This document shows positions 7,219 to 14,856 of a stretch of 64,000 bases of DNA, piece after piece; position 1 is the stretch's first letter, and the number at the start of each line of letters is the position of its first letter. The position numbers were made by a program, and so were the translations under genes. Location: the NCBI RefSeq assembly GCF_013401515.1, contig NZ_CP058529.1, forward strand, positions 558,001-622,000. The letters run 5' to 3'. The notes under the pieces are model-generated. The model had not been told where the DNA came from. It did no database searches and saw only the letters and a list, made by a program, of their open reading frames with translations. This DNA comes from Halorarum halophilum (GTDB lineage Archaea > Halobacteriota > Halobacteria > Halobacteriales > Haloferacaceae).

Positions 7219-7767
7219 ATGACTGACGAGGAGTCGCCCGTTCCTGATGAGATCCTCACAAGCGCGAAAGCGCAACTCGACAAGGAAGAGCTCTCGCTGG
7301 CGGACAACGAGGAGATTCTGCATGCGCTGAGCGAACTCACGCCAATCTACGAGACCGACCGGTCGTACTTCGTGCTCGGAAACTACGATCGTGACCCCAT
7401 TCGGCGGCTCAACGTGGTCGTCGACCGCCTGAACCGGCGGACGGATGCCTACGCCTTCCGGATGGTCGACATCCGCGGTGAGTGGGACAACAGTATCCAG
7501 AAGTTCTGTCTCATCGCTGATCTCGTCACGTATCTGGTGGGTGTCGCCGAGAAGGATCCCAGCGATTTCCTCGTCGAACAGGGCCTCCTCGTCGGCACTG
7601 TCGAGTACTTCGCCAAGAGCTACGTGCTCAAGCGGGAGTACGAGGACGAAACCAATCCGTTTGGCTGGATGCAGGACGGCGTCTTTGACCTCTTCGACCA
7701 GGACGGACGGTTGTATCGATGGCAAACTGATGAGGACCTCGTTGCGATGACCGGCGAACTCCCCTAA
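7219..7767 (+). CDS. conserved-looking hypothetical protein, 182 aa
   Basis: 182 residues, acidic, soluble, no transmembrane segment, no motif that I recognise. The middle (NVVVDRLNRRTDAYAFRMVD, then RGEWDNSIQKFCLIADLVTYLVGVAEKDPSD) looks folded and helical. It is divergent from a winged-helix regulator and shares its promoter region with an operator-like palindrome, so it is probably that regulator's target. Function unknown. Confidence 0.6.
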   Translation: MTDEESPVPDEILTSAKAQLDKEELSLADNEEILHALSELTPIYETDRSYFVLGNYDRDPIRRLNVVVDRLNRRTDAYAFRMVDIRGEWDNSIQKFCLIADLVTYLVGVAEKDPSDFLVEQGLLVGTVEYFAKSYVLKREYEDETNPFGWMQDGVFDLFDQDGRLYRWQTDEDLVAMTGELP

Positions 7768-7897
7768 TCGGGGATATCTGTGAATTCAAATCGGAGAGAG
7801 TGACTCAGCCGAACGCAGAGCGTCCTTCCATCAGACGAAGCATCGTTGGTAGTGATCGACTGGTATGGCGGCAATTTTCGAAAGGAGCGACCCCACC

Positions 7898-7939
7898 TTA
7901 ACCAACATCGGACTGGTGATATGCCTATCTGTTGGTTAA
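7898..7939. terminator. 10-bp perfect inverted repeat between convergent genes
   Basis: TTAACCAACA (7898-7907) is exactly repeated in reverse at 7930-7939 (TGTTGGTTAA) with 22 bases between. It lies between the ends of the genes at 7767 and 7958, so a hairpin terminating both is one reading. The long AT-rich arms could equally bind a dimeric protein or be an end of a lost mobile element. Confidence 0.35.
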
Positions 7940-7957
7940 TACGGAACGGATAGCGAT

Positions 7958-8518
7958 TCAGGGGTCGAGAATTTCGATAAGCTCCTTCGGGGTGCGGCTG
8001 ATTCGGTCGAGCCGGTCGCGAACGACCGCGGCATCGTCTGATACCCACGCAGCAAGGTAGAACGCCGACCCGCTGGTGTCGAGTCCACAGTACCGGCCAA
8101 CGATATACGCGACGGCTTCCGCCTCGACTTCGCGTTTCGAACGTTCCGTCTCGTGGCCGACGTCGAAGTGCAGGAGAGCGTGCGCGTACTCGTGGATCAG
8201 CGTTCGCGCAAGGTCAGCGTCGTTCTCTCGATCACGAACCTCGACGAGTGGCTGCACGTCGACGAGACTCAGCTGTTCGCAGACGCCCTTCGTCTCCCCA
8301 TACGTCCACTCCTCTTCTGGAACGATTCGAACTGATACGCCGAGTTCGTTAGCGGTTTCAGTCAGCTGGGAAACGAGATCGCCGGCGTCACCGACGACCG
8401 TAATCAGGTTCGGGTAGAGGAGCGCCATCCCCACGCCCGCCACACCAGCAGCGAGGAGCCAGCTCCAGTACCCAGTTACGAGGCCCGTCGCGAGCACCCC
8501 GACGCCGGCTAAGAACAT
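7958..8518 (-). CDS. membrane-anchored ImmA/IrrE-like metallopeptidase
   Basis: 186 residues from ATG 8518; a TTG at 8578 could add 20 residues, and no ATG or GTG lies between that TTG and the upstream stop. Residues 1-45 hold two hydrophobic segments. Residues ~60-185 carry the M78-type zinc site: LIHEYAHALLHF (HEYAH, ~109-113) and, 20 residues on, EVEAEAVAYIV with the third acidic ligand. ImmA/IrrE peptidases cleave repressors or antitoxin-like proteins. Here the enzyme would sit at the membrane and no partner repressor gene adjoins it. The weak start suggests that the 5' end may be altered. Confidence 0.75.
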   Translation of the reverse strand: MFLAGVGVLATGLVTGYWSWLLAAGVAGVGMALLYPNLITVVGDAGDLVSQLTETANELGVSVRIVPEEEWTYGETKGVCEQLSLVDVQPLVEVRDRENDADLARTLIHEYAHALLHFDVGHETERSKREVEAEAVAYIVGRYCGLDTSGSAFYLAAWVSDDAAVVRDRLDRISRTPKELIEILDP

Positions 8519-8680
8519 CCCGGAGACGACGAGGCGGACTTCTATGACGGCGTCACCACGGGTGGCGGCGCGCGGCAACCGCCATACAGGACATGGCCGA
8601 GGCAGATATTCAGCTTCTCATTGACTGAAAATTCGCCCAGATGGGGACACAACCCCTAAGACGTCCCGACAAAATTGTAC

Positions 8681-8695
8681 AGTATGTCCTATACT
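8681..8695. promoter_or_regulatory. palindrome overlapping the DUF302 start codon
   Basis: AGTAT (8681-8685) and ATACT (8691-8695) are inverted arms around GTCCT. The ATG of the DUF302 gene (8684) lies inside the left arm. With a leaderless or near-leaderless transcript, a bound repressor would cover the transcription start. A comparable palindrome covers the ATG at 10747. Confidence 0.4.
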
Positions 8696-9070
8696 ACAGA
8701 CAAGCGGGTTGCGGGCGAGTTCGATGCCGTTGTCGAGCAGACCATCGACGCCCTCTCCGACGAAGGGTTCGGCGTGCTCTGTGACATCGACGTCCAGGCG
8801 ACGTTCACGGAGAAACTCGACGAGGAGTTCCGCCAGTACCGAATCCTCGGAGCGTGTAACCCGCGGCTCGCCTATCAGGGACTCGAAGCGGAGATCGAGC
8901 TCGGAGCCCTGCTCCCCTGTAACGTCATCGTGTATAAGGAGGCCGATGAAACCATCGTGGTAAGTGCGGTCGATCCGACGCAGCTCGTCGGTATCACGGA
9001 TAACCCCGACCTCGATTCGATCTCGGCGGACGTCTCCGCCCGATTGGAACGCGTCCTTGAATCACTGTGA
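8684..9070 (+). CDS. DUF302-family protein
   Basis: 128 residues from ATG 8684. The DUF302 core is visible: AVVEQTIDALSDEGFGVLCD, then DVQATFTEKLDEEFRQYRIL, then ACNPRLAYQGLEAEIELGAL, then LPCNVIVYKE. DUF302 proteins often sit beside copper or sulfur genes; their role is unclear. The gene overlaps the multicopper oxidase gene by GTGA (9067-9070), so the two are translated from one message. A palindrome covers the start codon. Confidence 0.9.
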   Translation: MSYTTDKRVAGEFDAVVEQTIDALSDEGFGVLCDIDVQATFTEKLDEEFRQYRILGACNPRLAYQGLEAEIELGALLPCNVIVYKEADETIVVSAVDPTQLVGITDNPDLDSISADVSARLERVLESL

Positions 9071-10503
9071 GCGACCACACTTCGATTCCACGGCGGGAGT
9101 TCCTCCAGGTACTGGGTGCGACGGGCGTCAGTGCGCTTGCTGGATGCGCTCAGCCCGCTAATCCATCCCCCGACGGAAGCGCACCGACGGCAACCCCGCG
9201 GCCGGCCCCTTCGGCAGCAGCCGATGTGGCTGCCACGGTGCAGGCGGCACCGAGTACGATCCAGCCTAGTGGGGCCGCGTCCGCTAAAAGCTGGCTGTAC
9301 GACAGTGCGTTCCCGGGGCCGGAACTGCGGATGGCTGAAGGGGACGTTGTCGAAGTCGAACTGACGAACGAACTTCCAGCAGGAACCACGATCCACTGGC
9401 ATGGCATCCCCGTATCGAACGGGATGGATGGCGTTCCGAACGTCACCCAACAGCCAGTCGACTCCGGCGGCTCGTTCACCTACAAGTTCCGGGCGGAGCC
9501 GGCGGGCACGTACTTCTTCCACAGCCACGCCGGCCTCCAACTCGACCGCGGGTTGCTCGCACCGCTGGTCATCGAGGAATCCGACCCGCACGTGGAGTAC
9601 GACCGGGAGCACACCGTCGTCGTCGACGACTACCTCGAGGGAGCGCCGCGACCACTCTCCGACGACGACTCTGACCGGGGGCCTGGAGGCGGTGGCTCCG
9701 GTGGCATGGGCGGCGGCATGATGGCCGACAGACGACCGCCGTACGCCGGACTCCTCATCGACGGACGCTTACCGACTGATCCGCGGACGTTCGACGTCCA
9801 GGAAGGAGAGCGCGTCCGCTTACGGTTCATCAACGCAAGCAGTGCGACGCTCTTTCGCGTGCAGGTGGCCGGGCACCCGCTGTCCGTCACGCATGCCGAC
9901 GGCCAGCCGGTCGATCCAGTGTCCGTCGACTCGTTCGTCTTCGGATCCGGCGAGCGCTACGACGCGATCGTCGAGGCTTCGAATCCCGGCACGTGGGAAA
10001 TCCGTGCTGGCGCTGTCGACGGGAACGAATCACCCGCACGGGCAGTTCTCGCGTACGACGGGAGTGAGTCGTCGTCACCGACAGCACCGTCGACGAGCGA
10101 GCGCCAGCTCTCGTATCGTGACCTCGACGCGATCTCGCCGCTCGATGGCGTCGACGGGAGTCCGGACCGCACGTTCGACGTCACGCTCTCAGCTGGCGGC
10201 CGGTCGGACGACTGGTTGATCGACGGGCAAGCGTATCCCGATGCGGAGCCGTTTCAGGTCAGGGAGGGAGAGCACGTCAGAGTCAGAATGACGAACCGGA
10301 GTCCCGTCGTTCACCCGATGCACCTTCACGGCCATTTTTTCCAGGTTCAGGACGCGGTCAAAGACACCGTCGTCGTTCCGGGACACAGAGGAGAGGTGAC
10401 CTTCGACTTCGTCGCGGACAACCCCGGCAACTGGCTCTTCCATTGCCACAACCTCTATCACCTCGACGCAGGGATGGCTCGCGTCGTCCAGTATCTCAAG
10501 TAG
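9067..10503 (+). CDS. Tat-exported multicopper oxidase, lipoprotein-type
   Basis: 478 residues from GTG 9067, overlapping the stop of DUF302. R9-R10 with EFLQVLG form a Tat signal, and LAGC with C27 is a lipobox, so the enzyme is probably anchored outside the membrane. Copper motifs: HWHG at 110-113, HSH at 152-154, HPMHLHG at 416-422, and HCH at 459-461 with H465 and M470, giving a complete type 1 and trinuclear set. A Gly/Met-rich stretch (GGMGGGMM, ~215-223) may bind extra copper, as in Cu(I) oxidases. Such enzymes oxidise Cu(I) or phenolics with O2. A role in copper handling is suggested by DUF302 and SHOCT neighbours. Confidence 0.9.
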   Translation: MSDHTSIPRREFLQVLGATGVSALAGCAQPANPSPDGSAPTATPRPAPSAAADVAATVQAAPSTIQPSGAASAKSWLYDSAFPGPELRMAEGDVVEVELTNELPAGTTIHWHGIPVSNGMDGVPNVTQQPVDSGGSFTYKFRAEPAGTYFFHSHAGLQLDRGLLAPLVIEESDPHVEYDREHTVVVDDYLEGAPRPLSDDDSDRGPGGGGSGGMGGGMMADRRPPYAGLLIDGRLPTDPRTFDVQEGERVRLRFINASSATLFRVQVAGHPLSVTHADGQPVDPVSVDSFVFGSGERYDAIVEASNPGTWEIRAGAVDGNESPARAVLAYDGSESSSPTAPSTSERQLSYRDLDAISPLDGVDGSPDRTFDVTLSAGGRSDDWLIDGQAYPDAEPFQVREGEHVRVRMTNRSPVVHPMHLHGHFFQVQDAVKDTVVVPGHRGEVTFDFVADNPGNWLFHCHNLYHLDAGMARVVQYLK

Positions 10504-10739
10504 TGAGCGGGAAGGGGGAGTCGACGTCATCGGTCACTCGGTCGGTTCTGCCGCTCGCGACGCGGACACGTCCGGCAGATGGCGGCATTCTCGACGGATG
10601 CCGGTCACGCAGCCCACTGAGCTGAAAAGGGATAGTTATGCCAGACCCAGCGACCGGAACGCGGAGTTCGAACTCCCCACAAGGAACGTGCTGGTCCCCC
10701 CAACCCGCACCACAGCATTAAGGCAACTGATGGGGTAGT

Positions 10740-10762
10740 GTATTGTATGAGAACTACAATAC
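10740..10762. promoter_or_regulatory. perfect 8-bp palindrome over the start of the 44-aa gene
   Basis: GTATTGTA (10740-10747) and TACAATAC (10755-10762) are perfect inverted arms with a 7-base spacer, and the ATG at 10747-10749 begins at the last base of the left arm. It is probably an operator for the 10747-11241 transcript. The related but weaker palindrome at 8681-8695 is placed in the same way. Confidence 0.5.
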
Positions 10763-10881
10763 GAACTCCAGTCTTCGACGGTTTCGACGGCGTCGACGCG
10801 ATACTCGCTGTGCTCGAAGATACGGGAGTTAGCGTCCGCGCGATCCCGTCCGGTGAACCGAGTTCCGCGCTGGGGACCTGA
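10747..10881 (+). CDS. 44-aa protein of unknown function
   Basis: ATG 10747 to TGA 10881: 44 residues, beginning MRTTIRTPVFDGFDGVDAIL, then AVLEDTGVSVRAI and a short polar tail, with one predicted helix and no cysteines. It lies 6 bases before the SHOCT gene and its start is covered by a perfect palindrome, which argues for a real, regulated gene. Not recognised. Confidence 0.5.
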   Translation: MRTTIRTPVFDGFDGVDAILAVLEDTGVSVRAIPSGEPSSALGT

Positions 10882-10887
10882 TCACCC

Positions 10888-11241
10888 ATGTCCTCATCCG
10901 ATCAACTCAATATCGCGACCATCCTCCTCCTAGTCCTCGGAGTGATCGTCGTACTCCCGTTACTCACGATGGGGATGGGCTTCGGTGGGATGATGGGCTT
11001 CGGTGGGATGATGGGTCAGTACGGCAGTACTGGTGGCTGGTGGCCATTCGTGGGTATGCTCGTTCCGTTCGCGTTTCTCCTCATCATCCTCGGAGGTGGG
11101 TACCTCGTCCTCAGGCGCGTGACCGAAAATCAGACGGCTCGAAACCCCGCGCTGGAAGAACTCCGTACGGCATACGCTCGGGGAGAGTTGACTGACGAAG
11201 AGTTCGAAACGCGTCGGGAAAAGCTCGAACCGCAGGAGTGA
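10888..11241 (+). CDS. SHOCT-domain membrane protein
   Basis: 117 residues from ATG 10888. Two transmembrane segments (~8-28 and ~50-72) flank a Gly/Met-rich loop with a twice-repeated GFGGMMG unit. The C-terminal ~35 residues are the SHOCT domain (ALEELRTAYARGELTDEEFE). SHOCT proteins bind partners or membranes and are common next to copper genes. The Met-rich loop would suit soft-metal contact. It is probably co-transcribed with the 44-aa gene. The next in-frame codons after its stop are already those of the truncated dehydrogenase. Confidence 0.85.
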   Translation: MSSSDQLNIATILLLVLGVIVVLPLLTMGMGFGGMMGFGGMMGQYGSTGGWWPFVGMLVPFAFLLIILGGGYLVLRRVTENQTARNPALEELRTAYARGELTDEEFETRREKLEPQE

Positions 11242-12399
11242 CGGTTCGCGTCCGACGAGGAGAACGCGCAGAAGCTGGTCGAGTTGATCGACGATGATCG
11301 TGTCAGCTTCGAACCGGTCGATGCGACCGACACGGTCGACATCGTTCGGGTCCTCGAGGACGCCGACTACGTCGTGAACGGCCTTCCCTACGCGTTCGAG
11401 GAGAACGTCCTCGACGCCATCGTCGAGGTGGGCGACCTCACCGGCGTCGACCTGAACGCTTTCGACTTCGACGACGTGCTCGGTCGGTCCGATGAGTTCG
11501 CCGACGTGGGGTGTTCGCTGTGGTTCGCCAATGGCGGGCTTGTGAGCACGATCGCGCTCGGAATGGTCGGCTGTGAACAGTTCGACGACGTGAACGACGT
11601 GAACTTCTACTGGGGGATGTGGCGGCTCCTCACCCAGACGACCGCCGGGCTTACCGACACGGTCACGTACGAGCACGATCCGAACGTTGACGAACGAGCA
11701 CGCTGGGAAGATGGTGAGGTGATCGACGACCTCGCACCGTTCTCCCAGACGCGGACCTTTGAGTTCCCCGACCCCATCGGCGAGCAGGAAACGTACGTGA
11801 TCTCCCACCCCGAGCCGATCACGTTCCCGAAGGCACCGATCGCACAGGAGACGAACGTCGACCGGATCATTACCCGCGGGGTCTGGCACGAGGAGTGGGC
11901 TGAGTACGAACGGACCCTGCATGCAATGGATGCCTTGGATGCGGAGCCTCTCGAGGTCTACGGCGGCGAGGTCGATCCTCTGGAAGTTGCGCAGGAACAG
12001 GTCAAGCGCGCCGGACGTGAACGCGAGGCCGAATGGAAGCCCCCCGAAAAACTGTCGACCGAGACGGAGTGGACACCACAGACCATTCTCTCGGCGGAGA
12101 TCACCGGGTCAGTTGCGGAAGAGGACGAGACGGCAGTCCTTCACCTCGAACAGCCGTATCCGTTCTTCGACGGAAACGAGATCACGACGATGCGTGAATA
12201 CGGCTGTTACGTCGACCTCCCGCTCTCGGTGACGCTCCAACTCATGGCCGACGGTGCTGTCAACGAGGAGAGGATTTTCGTCACAGAAACTAGCGGGCTC
12301 GACGCTGATCGGTATTTCGAGGAGATGGAGGCCCGCGGGTTCGAGTTGCGCGAGGAGCAGACACCCGCGACCCGGCCGTCATCGCCCGCCGATGATTGA
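11242..12399 (+). pseudogene. saccharopine dehydrogenase-like protein, 5'-truncated
   Basis: The open frame begins directly after the SHOCT stop codon (11239-11241) with RFASDEENAQKLVELIDDDRV, which is the middle of the first Rossmann half in this family. The GxGxxG nucleotide-binding segment that should precede it (~35-40 residues) is absent. The rest is intact for ~385 codons and includes YVVNGLPYAFEENVLDAIVE and a substrate domain ending at 12399. Only a TTG at 11284 could start it. Known relatives are NAD(P)-dependent lysine or saccharopine dehydrogenases. Without the nucleotide site it is unlikely to be active, so I call it a pseudogene. Confidence 0.75.
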
Positions 12400-12593
12400 A
12401 ATGAACTCAGTCGAAGCAACGAGAGACTGGGGCTCTCACTAGGGGAGGCACTTCATCCCCAGCGGTAACTATGCCTTTGGGAGTATTTTCTCGAGTAGCA
12501 GCGGCGCGTGGAGCGACCTGTGTGATACTCACTTCCGGTGTCTCAACAGCAGAGAGACGCACGCATTGCCCCCGAAATTGGAAGAGATACCCA

Positions 12594-13007
12594 TCACACA
12601 CGGAGCGTCTCGTCGCTGTCGTCGGTCGCGAAGAACTGAGTCTCTGGCGCGTATTCGGGGAGGCAGACCACCTTCTCCCGGCCGACTCGCACGCGCACGA
12701 CTTGGCCGTCGTCCTCCATCTCCTGGAGAAGCCGACTGATTGTCGAACTCGACAGATTCGCATAGGTGGCGAACCCCTTCTGGGGAAGCGTACCCCCATT
12801 CTCCGAGATGAGCTGACAGAATAAGTCGTAGTGAGGGATACCGAGTTTCAAGAGGAAGTCCTTCTGACTCCGAATCTCACTGGGATCGTACTCGAGCGAT
12901 CCAACATCGTACGCAGGACCGGGTTGGTTTCTCGTCGATTCCTCCGGCTTTGCCCTGTCCTCGGCGCGTGCTACTGACGTCGCCTTGAACGGAGTGGCTT
13001 TGGCCAA
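12594..13007 (-). CDS. MarR/DUF7343-like winged-helix protein
   Basis: 137 residues from ATG 13007. After a ~50-residue polar N-terminus, residues ~55-125 form a winged helix: LGIPHYDLFCQLISENGGTL, then KGFATYANLSSSTISRLLQEMEDDGQVVRVRVGREKVVCLPEYAPE. The recognition-helix and VGREKVV-LP wing resemble the HTH part of haloarchaeal DUF7343 or MarR-like regulators. The context (plasmid-like small genes to the right, a wrecked dehydrogenase to the left) suggests an element-borne regulator. Target unknown. Confidence 0.65.
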   Translation of the reverse strand: MAKATPFKATSVARAEDRAKPEESTRNQPGPAYDVGSLEYDPSEIRSQKDFLLKLGIPHYDLFCQLISENGGTLPQKGFATYANLSSSTISRLLQEMEDDGQVVRVRVGREKVVCLPEYAPETQFFATDDSDETLRV

Positions 13008-13052
13008 GAGTTTCCGGATGTGCTCGAGCCGATCCCAGGCGGCAAGCGCACC

Positions 13053-13166
13053 ATGTTCCGACTCGCTCGTGGCGGGACCATCAAGGACCTCCGCCGTGTC
13101 GAGCGAGCGCCCGAGACCGCTGCTGACCGGTCGAGCTACGAGGCCGACTGGGGGGTCGACGGATGA
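13053..13166 (+). CDS. 37-aa ORF overlapping the next gene
   Basis: ATG 13053 to TGA 13166, encoding MFRLARGGTIKDLRRVERAP and ending in EADWGVDG. It overlaps the next ORF by ATGA (13163-13166), a coupling often seen between real small genes here. There is no known domain, and the call rests on the overlap and charge pattern only. Confidence 0.3.
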   Translation: MFRLARGGTIKDLRRVERAPETAADRSSYEADWGVDG

Positions 13167-13294
13167 GCGACGACTTCGTGGATGTCGTCAGGGAACGGAG
13201 AGAGGCGCTCGAACGCGTCGCCGACAGCGACCTCCCCGCGGCATGGATAGCTGAGACGCTCCTCGAAGTCGCCGACGCGGAGGGAGAATCGTGA
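13163..13294 (+). CDS. 43-aa small haloarchaeal protein
   Basis: ATG 13163 to TGA 13294. The sequence MSDDFVDVVRERREALERVA, then DSDLPAAWIAETLLEVADAE, resembles short helical proteins that I have seen repeatedly near haloarchaeal plasmid genes (VxRVAxSDLPxAxxAExxL pattern). It overlaps the preceding ORF by four bases. Function unknown; existence fairly likely. Confidence 0.5.
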   Translation: MSDDFVDVVRERREALERVADSDLPAAWIAETLLEVADAEGES

Positions 13295-13562
13295 ACCTCA
13301 CCGGCCTCGCGGCGATGTTCGGCAACCCGACCGGGAGATTGTTTTTCTCTCGCAACACTGGCCAGCGGTCGCATCTCCGCCACGAACCACCGACCCAGGC
13401 GTGGCGAAACCGCGTGACGGTGGCGGCCTCGTCCCCACTCCACACCACTGTTCCGCCGACCAAACTCCGCACTACTACTAACTACTGCATCCACTTAAGG
13501 GAAGGAACGAGGGGAAGCTACCCCGAGACGGATGCGCGGTTTCGAGGGGAGGTGAGGACCCG

Positions 13563-14558
13563 ATGACGGCGCGACCGAAGGTGAACTGGCGCGTCGTGGC
13601 GGCAGTGTGGGCTGCCTTCCGTGAGTACGTGGACGAGAAGTACGACGGGATCGAGGGACGGCTTGGCTATGAAGTCGACGCAGCGATGGCAGAGTACGCC
13701 GACTTAGATGCCTACGCCCCTGTCGAGGCAGAGGTTGACCGGCTCATCCGAGCCGCGGGGCGGACCCCCGCAGACCTCTCCGCCGAAAAAGAACTCATCG
13801 CTGACGCCATCGGGGGAGAGGAGACAACCCTTGTACAGGTTCACGTGCGCGCGGGCGTGAAGGAGGGGTTCCAGGCCGCTGCCAACCAGGCCGACAATCG
13901 CCCAGGCGAACACCTCACCCGCGCCCTCCAAGAGCGCATGGACGGCGGCCGCGCCACCCGGCTCGTGCGGAAGCTCGAGCGACTCGGTGCGGACACCGAG
14001 CGACTCCTCGCGGAAGCGTCTCCTGACGCAGACGGCAACCTGGGCACCGTGGGTCGCCGTACAGTCTCCATCTGTCGGCGTCTCGGTGATGAGTTCACGC
14101 GTGATGACCTGGAGGACGCGATTCGCACCGAAGAGTTAGAATCGACGAGGACGATCAGGACCTACACTGAGCGGGTGCTCGACCGGTTGGAGTACGCCGA
14201 ACATCCGGTGAACACAGACCTGTTCATCCCGGAAGAAGAAGCGGCCGCGAGAGCGGACGAGTTGGACCTTCCCGACCCGGAAGCGCCTGAACACGAACGG
14301 AAGGGTTATGACGCACTCGACGCAGACGAACGCCTCCAGGCCATCCGCGACGCGGCCATCAGCGAAGCACAGGAGCGCGGAGGGTTGGGCCAACTCACGG
14401 TGGAAGACGTCCGTGAGGATGTATTTCATTCCGGAGGGCCATCCGACAGCGGGGCGCGGGGAATGATGGAACGAGCGGCTACCGCGGACCCGTTCAGTTA
14501 TGGGACGTTCCATGGCACCACCGCCCTCCGATGCGACCTCTCCAAGGTGGATCGATGA
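13563..14558 (+). CDS. plasmid-type hypothetical protein, 331 aa
   Basis: 331 residues from ATG 13563, highly charged, mostly helical, no transmembrane segment. The start (KVNWRVVAAVWAAFREYVDE, then KYDGIEGRLGYEVDAAMAEY) is of a type I associate with haloarchaeal plasmids and integrated elements, but I cannot give it a function. A coil-like middle (RLVRKLERLGADTERLLAEA) is followed by an acidic linker (~220-260). The end, beyond ~290, is low in structure. It follows two short overlapping ORFs, consistent with an element-borne gene block. Confidence 0.65.
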   Translation: MTARPKVNWRVVAAVWAAFREYVDEKYDGIEGRLGYEVDAAMAEYADLDAYAPVEAEVDRLIRAAGRTPADLSAEKELIADAIGGEETTLVQVHVRAGVKEGFQAAANQADNRPGEHLTRALQERMDGGRATRLVRKLERLGADTERLLAEASPDADGNLGTVGRRTVSICRRLGDEFTRDDLEDAIRTEELESTRTIRTYTERVLDRLEYAEHPVNTDLFIPEEEAAARADELDLPDPEAPEHERKGYDALDADERLQAIRDAAISEAQERGGLGQLTVEDVREDVFHSGGPSDSGARGMMERAATADPFSYGTFHGTTALRCDLSKVDR

Positions 14559-14572
14559 CTCCCGCGGTGGGC

Positions 14573-14803
14573 ATGCCAACGGTCCACATCTGTGAAACAA
14601 ACTAGGCGTTCGGAGATCGCCGCGTCATCCATGTGGTGCTTCCACCGGGCATGCCAGCGGACACGCCGCTCGCGGACCTCCGTGACACGGGCTACGACGT
14701 GCTGGCGGTCGGAGTGTTCCCTGAGGAACTTCCCGCCTGCCCGGCCGCGGGAGCGTACCCGGCGTGTGAGCATGTAGTGCTCCGCTCACCCAAACCGGGA
14801 TAA
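14573..14803 (+). pseudogene. small ORF interrupted by an in-frame TAG
   Basis: ATG 14573 opens a frame that meets TAG at 14603-14605 after 10 codons and then stays open to TAA 14801-14803. The downstream part can start at GTG 14633, GTG 14636 or ATG 14651 (50 residues, MPADTPLADLRDTGYDVLAV, then GVFPEELPACPAAGAY with two cysteines and CEHVVL). Either the gene starts at 14633-14651 and is intact, or the longer gene is broken by the stop. Not recognised. Confidence 0.35.
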
Positions 14804-14856
14804 GCGGTACGCACGCCCGGCGACGAGATTAGGTTGGTGTGGCCGATACAGCCGAT

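Noticed and set aside
13291-13566. 91-codon ORF overlapping the 331-aa gene
   Set aside because: Its start overlaps a small gene, but the composition (many R, T, H, P; no hydrophobic core) looks like a shadow and it has no domain.
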